Positions 45,601 to 54,475 are shown, counted from the stretch's first letter. The stretch is DNA of 64,000 nucleotides from Microbacterium luteum (GCF_015277875.1 NZ_CP063814.1:3286001-3350000), one strand, 5' to 3'. Program-made: numbers and translations. The notes: generated by a model from the letters alone, not told the origin.

Positions 45601-45832
45601 CGTTGTCGGTGGAGTAGTCCTCCGCCTGGATGCGCACGGGCTCGACGCCGATGCCGGTGACCGCGGCGGTCACGGCCGTCTGCGTCGCGGGGGCAGCCGC
45701 CGCGGGCAGAGCCGTCGCGGCGAACGACGCCGCGGTGAGGGAGCAGAGGGCCACGCCGGCGGCGTAGCGCCGCCAGACGCGGCTCGTGCGCGGGTTTCCG
45801 GCCGGGGCCGGGAGAGCGTCATGAGAGAGCAA
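42665..45832 (-). CDS. Surface-anchored multidomain metallophosphoesterase
   Basis: 1055 residues. Signal peptide (about 20-47); CBM6-like module (60-212, homologous to that of the GH92 protein); a beta-sandwich (215-395); a purple-acid-phosphatase-type Fn3 (400-500); the metallophosphatase domain (500-780) with FFGDPQLG, SAGDQVET, NGNHDVG, AFHHSIYS and MGHDHNYTRSY; an Ig-like DUF5011/HYR domain (800-885); an EEPGT spacer; the EWHFGYVYS domain (910-1014); LAATGG anchor, helix and RRRAAASR. It would hydrolyse phosphate esters outside the cell. The only possible start is the TTG at 45832: an in-frame stop lies 9 bases upstream and no good ribosome site is seen. Confidence 0.88.
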   Translation of the reverse strand: MLSHDALPAPAGNPRTSRVWRRYAAGVALCSLTAASFAATALPAAAAPATQTAVTAAVTGIGVEPVRIQAEDYSTDNGGGLKKESSTDATGQSLGNVGGTWPGGEIVFDTVSLGAAPLSTLTVRYVNNSGRVGQNASLTFSLDDTSAGSELVTVPLPVTGDNWNAYGTTTVDLPMAVSGDHKLIVTMDADTDSGHPYVGNFDYFEFGPEALPDSYLTTDDEWRYSDDGTDPSGDGSLSWTTADFDDSAWKQAAGSFGSKRGAADLGGGFVADTLVQYAQTGSSDTIPTYHFRNEIEISAEQLAQLDGLEGTITYDDAVRVYVNGEKVAGFVDDRVETAANQNLTYAGASNGNPLTSTFTIPAEALEAGENTIAVALYQDRESSSDIYLDVTSLVPTVTVPEPDEATITDVVLGVGATESERNISWYSDIDTEQVAQIAPAADVDGDTFSASATTIETSKTGGTSSGEYFRDASFTGLAENTEYAYRVGSDEKGWSDVYTFRTQDFDGDFSFLFFGDPQLGASGNVTSDAAGWADTLDIATQSYPDAELLFSAGDQVETAPNEQQYELFLAPEQMQSIPFVATNGNHDVGSKAYEQHFNLPNEDLTAGAGGLTTSGGDYWFIYKDVLFININSNSRDYDSHNAFMEKVIAEQGENATWRVLAFHHSIYSVASHYDDGDIEDRRAQMPSTISDLGFDVVLMGHDHNYTRSYLVKDGELADAAEVAGQSMIEAKDGEVLYVTANSASGSKYYDTQAPDAWFASVINQEKVRNYSVIEVTDDEMTLRTLRSQANGSAMPVNSVVDEVVLTKDAAPELTVPDDAEITVGDEFDALAGVSASDNVDGDLTDEISVDGAVDTATAGSYTLTYTVSDARGNETVATRTVTVVADTEEPGTEEPGTEEPGTEEPGTEQPDFTPSAPVTDGADLPASLEDVITATLDGRTVSLSGLAANEWHFGYVYSTPTALGWMDVSATGTATVTLPDSLEAGTHRIVVLDADGMIVGWTEITLAADAAPASGGLAATGGDLAAGWGFATLGALLLAAGGALLIARRRAAASR

Positions 45833-45991
45833 GGAAGGTCACACCAATCTTGGGCAGGGGAAACGGGATGGAACACAACCGAAAGGGGGATGTGCGCGAT
45901 GCGCCCGCCCCACGTTCGTCGCGTCGGGTGACCCGGGCGGGGACGAAAGATGAACGGCCGGTATCGATTGCGCGGCTTGCTGGGAACGCTC

Positions 45992-46642
45992 CTACGGGCT
46001 TGACAGATGGAGGACGACCCCGGTGACGCCGTCGCGGATGGATGCCATCCCCGACGCGGTTGCGCGCTCGGCGACCTCGACGGTCGCGGACTCCGAGGAC
46101 AGGTCGGCGTCGGGGGCGGCCGCCGATCCGCGAGATGTCGCGCCCTCCCAGATGACGGCGGTCACGTTCTGCGTCGGCTCCGCCAGCTGTGCCCCGATCA
46201 AGAGGAACTGCTGGTCGAGCATCTGGGCGGTGTCGTATGAGAACGTGTCGACCACATCCGCCCCCACACCCACGACGAGGTCGGGCTGGTCCGCGGTCGC
46301 GTCGCTCAACGCCTGGGCGACGTCGCTCTCCGCCGTCGACGCCGCGTCGTAGGTCTGGATGCTCGCGCCGGCGTCATCCGCGAGGGCGAGCACACCCTGA
46401 AGCAGCCTGTCTGCTTCAGCGGTCGGCGGGTGGACCACGGCGATGCGGTACCCGGTCATCGCCGGTGCCGTGCCGGGCGGTGTCGCCTCGATGGTTCGGC
46501 CAGGCTCCGGGACGACGGTGCTCGCGCCGGCCGGCTCGGCGGCGGGAGCTGCGTCGGGATCCGCTGCAGCGCACCCGCACAGCGCGAGCGCCCCGGCGAG
46601 GGCGAGGACGCCGCAATGGATCATCGCGGCGCGAGGGAACAT
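45992..46642 (-). CDS. Lipoprotein with periplasmic-binding/BMP-like fold
   Basis: 216 residues. The signal ends LALAGALALCGC (lipobox LCGC), followed by an Ala/Pro/Glu linker. The exported domain reads like one lobe of a BMP/type I binding protein (YRIAVVHPPTAEADRLLQGV, PDLVVGVGADVVDTFSY, QQFLLIGAQL), much shorter than the usual 330-360 residues. A GTG at 46645 and an ATG at 46624 are other possible starts. It lies 159 bases upstream of the phosphoesterase on the same strand. Confidence 0.65.
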   Translation of the reverse strand: MFPRAAMIHCGVLALAGALALCGCAAADPDAAPAAEPAGASTVVPEPGRTIEATPPGTAPAMTGYRIAVVHPPTAEADRLLQGVLALADDAGASIQTYDAASTAESDVAQALSDATADQPDLVVGVGADVVDTFSYDTAQMLDQQFLLIGAQLAEPTQNVTAVIWEGATSRGSAAAPDADLSSESATVEVAERATASGMASIRDGVTGVVLHLSSP

Positions 46643-46695
46643 CACCGCGTCAGTAGACCCTGGTTCGGGGCCGAGGAGCTGACGCGAGGGTTACG

Positions 46696-46731
46696 GGCGG
46701 ATGAACGGTGGCCGTTCACCGTTCATCCGCC
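46696..46731 (-). terminator. Terminator after the Ig-repeat surface gene
   Basis: GGCGGATGAACGGTG (46696-46710), loop GCCGTT, CACCGTTCATCCGCC (46717-46731): a perfect 15-bp stem. A second stem, ACGCACGCGGGA/TCCCGCGTGCGT, follows the stop more closely at 46741-46774, so two hairpins stand in series. Confidence 0.8.
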
Positions 46732-46740
46732 TTCGCCTCG

Positions 46741-46774
46741 ACGCACGCGGGAAGTTGCCGTCTCCCGCGTGCGT
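46741..46774 (-). terminator. First of two hairpins after the Ig-repeat surface gene
   Basis: A perfect 12-bp stem (46741-46752 with 46763-46774), 9 bases past the stop at 46783. Confidence 0.7.
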
Positions 46775-46782
46775 GAGCGCAG

Positions 46783-47793
46783 TCAGCTCTGTGTTCTGTT
46801 GCGGCGTCGCGCGGTCAGGAGGGCAAGTGCTCCCGTGATCAGGAGTGCTCCTGCGATCCCGGCGAGAGGCCACGGCGTTTCGGATCCGGTCGCGGCAAGG
46901 CTCGTCGTGGGCGGGGTGGAGTCGTCAGCGCCCGCGTCGGGCATGGCGGGGCTGCTTGCGCTTGGTTCAGGGGTTGGGCTCCCCGTGGGCACCGGTTCGG
47001 GCGCCGGCTCCTCGGAGTCACGCAAGACGGTGAGGAGCGCCTGACTGGTTGCGGTCTCTCCCGCGCCGTTGCTGAACACCGCCCGCACCGCAGTGCCGCT
47101 CTCATCCTGCGTGACCGCGCTCAATGTGAGCGTTGTGGAGGTCGCTCCTTCGATGGGCTGGAAGACGGCGTCTTCGAAGGTCAGCTCGTACCACTGCACC
47201 TCCAGGTACCGGGACGCATCAGCCGTGAACGTCGCATCCTGCCCCGCCGGAACCTGCTGGTCCACCGGCTGACTCGTGATCTCCGGCGCACTCCCCACCT
47301 CCGGGCCTGGCGTGGGTTCGTCGGTGCTGGGCAGCACGGTGAGGAGCGCCGCCCGGGTCGCGGTCTCACCCGGACCGTTGGCGAACACGGCGCGGACCGC
47401 TGTGCCGCTTTGATCCCGGGTGACCGCACTCAACGTGAGGGTCGGGGAGGTTGCCCCTTCGATGGGCTGGAAGATCGCGTCTTCGGAAGTCAGCTCGTAC
47501 CACTGCACCTCCAGATACCGGTTCGCGCTGGCCGTGAACGTCGCATCCTGCCCCGCCGGAACCTGCTGATCCACCGGCTGGCTCGTGATCTCCGGCGCTC
47601 CCCCCACGTCCGGACCAGGCGTGGCGTCCTGGGTCGTGACGGTGGATGGATTGGCCGGCGCACGGGTGCCAGCGACGGCGACCGACGGCACGGCCAGGGC
47701 AGCCGACGTCAGGGCGAGCACACCTGCGATCGCGCCGAGCGCACGTGCTGTGCGGGATGTGTTCGCACGAGTGCGCGTGGGTCGTGTGGCCAT
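46783..47793 (-). CDS. Ig-repeat surface protein with LAATG anchor
   Basis: 336 residues: a signal peptide (about 15-42); two near-identical Ig-like domains (about 68-155 and 171-258), each starting APEITSQPVDQQVPAGQDAT and containing YLEVQWYEL; a Pro/Glu/Ser spacer; LAATGSE; a membrane helix and TARRRNR. LAxTG followed by helix and Arg is the substrate type of class E sortases. The domains resemble bacterial Ig-like adhesin modules. Function is probably adhesive or structural. The DNA repeat has a 309-bp period. Confidence 0.78.
   Translation of the reverse strand: MATRPTRTRANTSRTARALGAIAGVLALTSAALAVPSVAVAGTRAPANPSTVTTQDATPGPDVGGAPEITSQPVDQQVPAGQDATFTASANRYLEVQWYELTSEDAIFQPIEGATSPTLTLSAVTRDQSGTAVRAVFANGPGETATRAALLTVLPSTDEPTPGPEVGSAPEITSQPVDQQVPAGQDATFTADASRYLEVQWYELTFEDAVFQPIEGATSTTLTLSAVTQDESGTAVRAVFSNGAGETATSQALLTVLRDSEEPAPEPVPTGSPTPEPSASSPAMPDAGADDSTPPTTSLAATGSETPWPLAGIAGALLITGALALLTARRRNRTQS
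47027..47610 (-). repeat. 309-bp tandem duplication inside the Ig-repeat gene
   Basis: The two Ig-coding blocks are close to identical at the DNA level over most of their length (CTCGTGATCTCCGGCGC at 47273 and again at 47582, exactly 309 bases apart). This points to recent duplication and possible copy-number change. Confidence 0.75.
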
Positions 47794-48391
47794 GGGTTTC
47801 CTCCGAACGACAACGAAACAGCAGGACGAGGGCGCCGCGTCAGCCAGACCACATCACCCGATCGGCCCAGTCGCACGCGATCCCCACGAACAACACGCAG
47901 GAGACCCAGCGAGTTGAGGCGCGGAGGCACCGACTCCGCGCCCACCCTATGCACGACGACAGAGCCGTCTCGTCGTGCGATACCCGCGGAGGCTCCCGAG
48001 GCTGCATGAACCGTTCGACCGGTCGACGCTCACAAGCGGTGCTCCCGCGCCTGCTTCCGCGGAAATCCGGGACTCGTCGGCTCTGGCGCCACCCTTCGAT
48101 GCCCCTCCCGAGATTCGCGCAGATTCATCGATCGACCCTCACCCTGACACGGGGGTGAGGGTCACCCCCGTCACCATCGACACTCGGCGGCTCTGAACCG
48201 CTACGCCTGGCGGCTCGCACGGCCTCGACGGCGGCCGAGGGGGACCCCCCGGAACGCCGGGCCGTGTCCCGGGCGCACCCGATCCGCGTCCAGCCCCGCC
48301 AGGCCTCGGCCCGCCTCCCCGGGGTCAGTCGGCCTGGGCGTAGCCGAGCGCCGCCGCCACCCCCGCCAGGCCTCGGCCCGCCTCCCCGGGG
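47794..48391. other. Gene-free stretch between ald and the Ig-repeat gene
   Basis: No convincing gene on either strand. It holds the promoter region of the Ig-repeat gene, a pair of overlapping hairpins at 48135-48171 and most of a 67-bp duplication at 48294-48427. Confidence 0.6.
48135..48171. promoter_or_regulatory. Two mutually exclusive inverted repeats
   Basis: ACCCTCACCC (48135-48144) pairs with GGGTGAGGGT (48153-48162), while ACGGGGGTGA (48149-48158) pairs with TCACCCCCGT (48162-48171). Both stems are perfect 10-bp and share the central bases, so only one can form at a time. It could be an operator with overlapping sites or a switching RNA structure. Confidence 0.5.
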
Positions 48392-49489
<1,098 letters not shown>

Positions 49490-49679
49490 GTCGTTACTCC
49501 TGAGTGACGAGGAAAGGACGGCCGTACTCTTCGATGATCGCCGGATGTTCGTTACAGTGGGATTTCCTCCGAAGATACTTCCGCGATGCGTGACCGAATG
49601 ACCGCACGGGCGGCACGAAGAGCACATCGGTGACCGTGCGACGAAAGCATCTTCGCAGGCTCCGACGAAAGGATCGGAT

Positions 49680-50183
49680 ATGCCCGGGCCGCAGCGTGAC
49701 ATCCGCGTGAAAGAGGTCGCCGACCTCGACGCCGTCGACAGGCAGATCATCGCGATCCTGTCCCGCGACGGCCGCACCACCAACGCCGACCTCGCCGCGT
49801 CGCTGGGCGTCGCCCCGTCGACGGCTCACACCCGGATGCGCTCCCTCGTCGATCGCGGCATCATCACCGGCTTCCACGCCAGCGTGGATCACCAGCGACT
49901 CGGCCGAGGTCTGCAGGCCATGATCGGGGTGGCGCTGCGCCCGGGCGCCCGCCACGACAGCATCGTGGCGTTCGCCGACGAGGTGCGCAAGCTGCCGCAG
50001 GTCGTCCAGTTGTTCTTCGTCGGCGGCGTCGACGACTTCATGGTGCACATCGCCGTCGCGGACGCCTCGGAAGTGCGCGAGTTCGTCGTTGAGCACCTGT
50101 CCGCGCAGCAGTCGGTCGCCACGACCCGCACGAGCATCGTCTTCGAATACCACCGCAACGCCGTTGCGGCATCCTTCCGCTGA
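49680..50183 (+). CDS. Lrp/AsnC-family regulator, AldR-like
   Basis: 167 residues: an AsnC-type winged helix (about 17-75, LDAVDRQIIAILSRDGRTTN, LGVAPSTAHTRMRSL) and an RAM/effector domain (85-150). It is divergent from ald over 190 bases, the arrangement in which AldR activates ald in response to alanine. Inverted CGAAGATA/ATCTTCG half sites (about 49571 and 49647) in the intergenic region are weak operator candidates. Confidence 0.88.
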   Translation: MPGPQRDIRVKEVADLDAVDRQIIAILSRDGRTTNADLAASLGVAPSTAHTRMRSLVDRGIITGFHASVDHQRLGRGLQAMIGVALRPGARHDSIVAFADEVRKLPQVVQLFFVGGVDDFMVHIAVADASEVREFVVEHLSAQQSVATTRTSIVFEYHRNAVAASFR

Positions 50184-50225
50184 GACCTCGCGACCGAGGA
50201 GTCGCGTCGCCGAGCGAGGGATGCG

Positions 50226-51155
50226 TCAGGCGGCGGCGAGCGCGAGGCCGAGGGCGTGACCGGAGCTCCACGCGGTGCGGACGGCCGGGCTGTCGCCCCA
50301 CGCGTCGCCGCATGCGGACAGGCCGGGACCGCGGAAGTACGACGCACCGGCCGTCTGAGCGGGTCGGGCGAACCTCCAGCGGTGGGCGAAGGTCTCTTCG
50401 GGCTCGGTGTGGATGCCCAGCAGGTGCCGGGTGGCGGCGACGACAGCGGGGACCGCGGTCGCCGGCTCGTCGAGATGCTGCCGCGCACGCTGTGCCGTCG
50501 TATGCACCACGAGCACGGGCGCCGCGTCGCCCCGGCGGTCGCCGTCGTCGGCGATGAAGGACACGTCGGGGTGCTCGTCGACGAACGCGCCGTGCAGGTC
50601 CCCCGGCCACTGCCGGCGGTCCCATCGCAGGGCGACGGCGATGACCGGCTCCCACTCCAGGTCGGCGCCGGGTGCGGCGCCGGTGAGGCGGGCCGCCTGC
50701 GGGCCGGGCATGGCGAGCACGACCTCACCGGCATCCTGCCAGTCGACGCGGTAGGGCTCGACACGTTCGATCGTGCGGTCCAGGTGCACATCCAGGCCGT
50801 CCGCAAGGTCAGCCGCGAGCGATCGCAGACCTCGCGGCGCGGCCCAGCGGATCGGCCCGGGCTTCTGCGTCTGCGACCCGTCGGCGCCGATCACGACGAA
50901 CGTGTCGGTCCACGGGCGCGCAAGTCCACGTTCCTGCCACCCGGCGACGACCGCTTCGAAGGGCGCAGAGTCGCCGACGACGAAGTACGACGCGCCGTGG
51001 TCGACGGGGCGCCCCCAGAGCGTGCGGCTCGCCAGGCGGCCGCCGACGCGGCGCCCCCGGTCGAGAACCCGCACCGAGAGTCCCGCGGCGGTTGCCGCCC
51101 GTGCGCACGCGAGACCCGAGATCCCCCCACCGATGACGGTCACATCCGCTGCCAT
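50226..51155 (-). CDS. Renalase-like FAD/NAD-binding amine oxidoreductase
   Basis: 309 residues with the FAD motif VIGGGISGLACARAA (6-20), DRGRRVGGRLASR and DHGASYF, and the C-terminal flavin-contact motif LSACGDAWGDSPAVRTAWSS. This matches bacterial renalase-like proteins, which oxidise isomeric dihydronicotinamides. It stands alone, convergent with the Lrp gene. Confidence 0.85.
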   Translation of the reverse strand: MAADVTVIGGGISGLACARAATAAGLSVRVLDRGRRVGGRLASRTLWGRPVDHGASYFVVGDSAPFEAVVAGWQERGLARPWTDTFVVIGADGSQTQKPGPIRWAAPRGLRSLAADLADGLDVHLDRTIERVEPYRVDWQDAGEVVLAMPGPQAARLTGAAPGADLEWEPVIAVALRWDRRQWPGDLHGAFVDEHPDVSFIADDGDRRGDAAPVLVVHTTAQRARQHLDEPATAVPAVVAATRHLLGIHTEPEETFAHRWRFARPAQTAGASYFRGPGLSACGDAWGDSPAVRTAWSSGHALGLALAAA

Positions 51156-51262
51156 ACGCCCATCCTTCCGTGTGCTGATCTAACGAGGCGCGGCACGATC
51201 AGCGCGACAGCGGACGGAGCTGGTCTTCTGCGACCGGGAACGCCACGGGGTAGGAGACCTGG

Positions 51263-52273
51263 GTGACGGATCCAAGTGACAGGATGAGGGCGATGGCCAG
51301 CGAGCAGGGACGACGCATCGTCCGCCGCAGAACCCGACGCCAGGTGATCACCTGGACGACTGTCGCGGCGACGATCTCCCTCCTCGCTGCGGCGCTCCCC
51401 TATCTCGAGATTCGCGGAGTGGCCGCCATTCCGGTGCTTCAAGCGCTCGTTCCGCTCGGAGCTGTGGCCCTGCTGGTGTTCGCGTTGACGTCGATGGTCT
51501 TTCGACTGTGGGCGGCCGCGTTGGTCTTCGTCATCGGCGCCGGGATCAGCGGCATCCCGACCCTCACCCCGATTCGCGAGGGAGAGGTGTGCGAGGCCGG
51601 AACTCCCCTGACCGTGTTGTCCTTCAACGCGAAGCTCTCGGGCGCCGATCCTGCCGCGCTGTCCGAGCTCATCCGCACCGGTCGACCGGATGCCGTCGTC
51701 CTGCTCGAGACGAATGAAACGCTCATCGACGCGGTGCGCATCCAGAACGACCTGGCCGACGCGTTGCCCTACCGAACCCGCGAGGTCACCCAGGGCCAGG
51801 CGAGCGGAAGTGTGATCCTCTCTGCCCACCCGCTGTCGCTGGAGGAGAACGTCCCCGGGAGTGAGTTCGACCAGGTCAGCGCCGTGGCGACGATGCCGGG
51901 AGACGTCGACGTGAGGTTGGCCGCGGCGCATCCGCCGCCACCGGTCTGGCAACCGAACGGCTGGCTCAGTGGTCTCGACGACATGGCCGCGTGGGTGGAT
52001 CAGACCTCCGACGACCGACTCATCGTCGCCGGTGATTTCAACGCCTCGTTCGCTCATCCGGCGCTTCGTCGCCTGGCGTCGGAACTTCGCACCGGCGCCG
52101 AAGCGGCCGGTCCCATTCCCTGGCCCACCTGGCCGGAGGGGAGATTGGTGCCGGCGTTCACGGCGATCGACCACGTCTTCGCGAGGGATGCCGCACCTAC
52201 CGACTGGCACAGTTACGCCGTCGACGGCAGCGACCATCGCGCTGTCGTCGCTCGGTGGACTCTCTGCGCGTGA
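51263..52273 (+). CDS. Membrane-anchored endonuclease/exonuclease/phosphatase-family protein
   Basis: 336 residues: three membrane segments (about 28-48, 55-75, 80-98) precede an extracytoplasmic EEP domain with LSFNAKLSG, VLLETNE (metal Glu), SVILSAHPL, VAGDFNASFAHPALR and SDHRAVVA. This is the layout of Microbacteriaceae EEP proteins; the substrate may be DNA, lipid or phosphate ester. The GTG at 51263 has GGAG at 8 bases; an ATG at 51284 is less well placed. Confidence 0.85.
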   Translation: MTDPSDRMRAMASEQGRRIVRRRTRRQVITWTTVAATISLLAAALPYLEIRGVAAIPVLQALVPLGAVALLVFALTSMVFRLWAAALVFVIGAGISGIPTLTPIREGEVCEAGTPLTVLSFNAKLSGADPAALSELIRTGRPDAVVLLETNETLIDAVRIQNDLADALPYRTREVTQGQASGSVILSAHPLSLEENVPGSEFDQVSAVATMPGDVDVRLAAAHPPPPVWQPNGWLSGLDDMAAWVDQTSDDRLIVAGDFNASFAHPALRRLASELRTGAEAAGPIPWPTWPEGRLVPAFTAIDHVFARDAAPTDWHSYAVDGSDHRAVVARWTLCA

Positions 52274-52298
52274 CGCGCGACCACGGGGGCAGACGCCG

Positions 52299-52907
52299 TT
52301 AGCGGCTCTCGATAGCGAGGCGCCCCGCAAGCAGCACGTAGGTCGCCGCGAACGTGCGCCGCAACCAGGCGACCACTCTCGGCCGCGTGATCACGTGCGT
52401 GCGAACCGACGCGGCGAACGCACCGTAGAGCCCGAAGACGATGAAGGTCACCGCCATGAAGATCAGGCTCAGTCCGACCATGTGCCAGGTGGCGTCCGCG
52501 CGGGCCGGAACGAACTGGGGGAGGAAGGCGAAGAAGAAGATCGTCAGCTTCGGGTTGAGCAGGTTGATGAGCACAGCGGTGCGGATGACGCGCCACGACG
52601 ACACCGGGGCGGCGTTCACATCCGGGTCGATCGTCGAGGTGTCGCGCAGGGTGCGCCAGGCCAGATAGAGCAGGTACGCGACACCGAGCCACTTGATGGC
52701 CTCGAAGGCGACGGCGGATGCGTGCAACAAGACCGCGAGGCCGGTGATCGCGGCAATGAGGTGAGGGATGACGCCGAGTGTGCACCCGAAGGCCGCCACG
52801 ATGCCGGCGCGGACACCCCGCGACAGGCCCGCGGCGACGGTGTAGACGGCGCCGGTGCCAGGGGTAGCCACCACGACCAGCGTCGTCAAGAGGAAGGCGA
52901 GGCTCAT
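52299..52907 (-). CDS. LysE/RhtB-family amino-acid exporter
   Basis: 202 residues, six membrane segments. The N-terminal TPGTGAVYTVAAGLSRG motif and LINLLNPKLTIFFFAFLPQFV are typical of LysE/RhtB exporters. The start at 52907 follows AAAGGA. Confidence 0.88.
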   Translation of the reverse strand: MSLAFLLTTLVVVATPGTGAVYTVAAGLSRGVRAGIVAAFGCTLGVIPHLIAAITGLAVLLHASAVAFEAIKWLGVAYLLYLAWRTLRDTSTIDPDVNAAPVSSWRVIRTAVLINLLNPKLTIFFFAFLPQFVPARADATWHMVGLSLIFMAVTFIVFGLYGAFAASVRTHVITRPRVVAWLRRTFAATYVLLAGRLAIESR

Positions 52908-52971
52908 GGGGATCCTTTGTGGAGTCTTCTTCGGACACAGTAGTGCGGCGGACAGTGCCCACGTGTCCGGC

Positions 52972-53343
52972 TCACACCGCGCCATCCGGTGCCGTTTCGT
53001 CACGACCGCTCTCCGCACGCCGGGCGGCGAGCCGGCGCTCGCGCATCGCGAGCCACAGCGGAAAGGTGAACGCGAACGCCGTCAGCGCCGAGCCGACGAT
53101 GTACAACCAAGCGAAGCGCATCCCGATCCGGCGCGACTCGACGATGATCAGGATGCTGCCGGCCACGGCGACAAACAGCAGATCGTTCGTGATCGACGAC
53201 ACCGCCGGGCCGCTCGAGAGGAGGTCGCCGATGAAGTCGTTCCCCTCGGCGATCGCGATCGCGTTGAAGGTCCAGGTGACGACGAGGCCGGCAACCGCGA
53301 GAACGAGGTAGACGACGGCGAGCGGAGTCCAGTGACGGGTCAT
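52972..53343 (-). CDS. DUF2834 membrane protein
   Basis: 123 residues with three membrane segments (about 8-30, 52-70, 80-100) and the DUF2834 features WTFNAIAIAEGNDF and ESRRIGMRFAWLYI. Function unknown. Divergent from the marR operon. Confidence 0.78.
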   Translation of the reverse strand: MTRHWTPLAVVYLVLAVAGLVVTWTFNAIAIAEGNDFIGDLLSSGPAVSSITNDLLFVAVAGSILIIVESRRIGMRFAWLYIVGSALTAFAFTFPLWLAMRERRLAARRAESGRDETAPDGAV

Positions 53344-53440
53344 GCGCCCAGTGTGGCGGTCGGCTCCGTCACGACGACGGATGCCGCGGCCGCGCGTCCT
53401 GACGACAGGTAGCGGCGAGAGGCGGCGCCACGGAGGTCCG

Positions 53441-53446
53441 TTGACA
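53441..53446 (+). promoter_or_regulatory. -35 element of marR
   Basis: A perfect TTGACA; 17 bases on lies TTAAGT (53464-53469) as -10, inside the palindrome. Transcription would begin at or within two bases of the ATG at 53478, so the mRNA is probably leaderless. Confidence 0.6.
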
Positions 53447-53462
53447 AGATCGATCCAATATT

Positions 53463-53476
53463 GTTAAGTACTTAAC
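53463..53476. promoter_or_regulatory. MarR operator (perfect 14-bp palindrome)
   Basis: GTTAAGTACTTAAC is self-complementary, AT-rich in a GC-rich genome and ends one base before the marR ATG. It covers the -10 region and so fits an autoregulatory MarR site. Confidence 0.75.
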
Positions 53477-53477
53477 T

Positions 53478-53936
53478 ATGAGAGAGGACGAAACCCGACG
53501 GGCGCAACACCTTGCGCTGACTCTTCACCGCGCCACAGCGCTCGTGGACCGCGTCGCCGACGCATACCTCCGCCCCGCTCATGGCATCGGCATCTCGGCA
53601 TTCGCTGCGCTTGTCACGATCGACGCCCTTCAGCCGGCGCGACAGAGCGAGATCGCGCGGGGGCTCGACATCTCACGCGCGGCCGTGACCCAGCAGCTCG
53701 GCGGCCTCTCCACGCGAGGACTCATCGCGATCGAACCGGATGCCGCGGACAGCCGTGCCAAGCTCGTGCGCCTGACGCCTGCCGGTAGACGACTGCTCGC
53801 TGCCGCCTGGGAGAGCCTGGCCAGCCAAGACGACGGCGTGGAGGACGGAGTCGACCTCGACGCGCTGCAGTCGGCGCTGGACACTCTGATCGCGAATGCC
53901 ACCCGCTACCTCGATGGCGTGGAGGCGACGCGATGA
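53478..53936 (+). CDS. MarR-family transcriptional regulator
   Basis: 152 residues with the winged-helix core at about 45-105 (ARQSEIARGLDISRAAVTQQLGGL, wing DAADSRAKLVRLTPAG). No ribosome site precedes the ATG; a promoter and operator run right up to it, which implies leaderless translation and autoregulation. It overlaps the downstream membrane gene by 4 bases, the likely target. Confidence 0.88.
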   Translation: MREDETRRAQHLALTLHRATALVDRVADAYLRPAHGIGISAFAALVTIDALQPARQSEIARGLDISRAAVTQQLGGLSTRGLIAIEPDAADSRAKLVRLTPAGRRLLAAAWESLASQDDGVEDGVDLDALQSALDTLIANATRYLDGVEATR

Positions 53937-54319
53937 GCGAAGCGGCGACTGTCGTCGCGGCCACGGTGGCGATCGTCGTGCTCGCAGCGCTGGCCGTGCT
54001 ACAGGTCCTCGTCGCGCTGGGCCGCCCGTACGGACACCTGGTCTGGGGCGGTCAGCACCGCATCCTCCCTCGGCGCCTGCGGATCGGCAGCGCGGTGTCG
54101 ATTCTCCTCTACGCCGCATTCGCCGCGATCCTCCTGTGGCAGGCCGGGGTGTTCGGCGATGCGGGCGCCGTCGCACAGATGGCGACCTGGGTGCTGTTCG
54201 CGTACTTCGGCGTCGGCGTCGTGCTCAACGCCATATCGAGGAGCCGTCCGGAGCGCATCATGGGCACGCTGGCGTCTGCTGTGCTTGCCGCCTGCACGCT
54301 CGTGATCGCGCTCCCGTGA
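53933..54319 (+). CDS. Four-helix membrane protein controlled by MarR
   Basis: 128 residues: four membrane segments (about 6-28, 50-70, 80-100, 110-127) and the motif HLVWGGQHRILPRRLRIGS between the first two. It resembles small uncharacterised actinobacterial membrane proteins found beside MarR regulators. Start within ATGA of marR. Role unknown. Confidence 0.7.
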   Translation: MSEAATVVAATVAIVVLAALAVLQVLVALGRPYGHLVWGGQHRILPRRLRIGSAVSILLYAAFAAILLWQAGVFGDAGAVAQMATWVLFAYFGVGVVLNAISRSRPERIMGTLASAVLAACTLVIALP

Positions 54320-54475
54320 CGATAACCCTGCCGGAGCGCGGTCCCGTCAGCCGCGCACGGTCCGCGACATGCGGGGCTGGTCGACGCCGATTCTCGTGAT
54401 CGGGCTGTGGTCGGCGTCGATACCGGCACCGATCCCACGCTCCCGAGAGGGGGTACTGCTGGTACCTGTACGAAG

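Noticed and set aside
42587..45931. Plus-strand frame of over 1100 codons opposite the metallophosphoesterase
   Set aside because: Composition mirrors the antisense codons and contains no recognisable domain; the minus strand has clear catalytic motifs.
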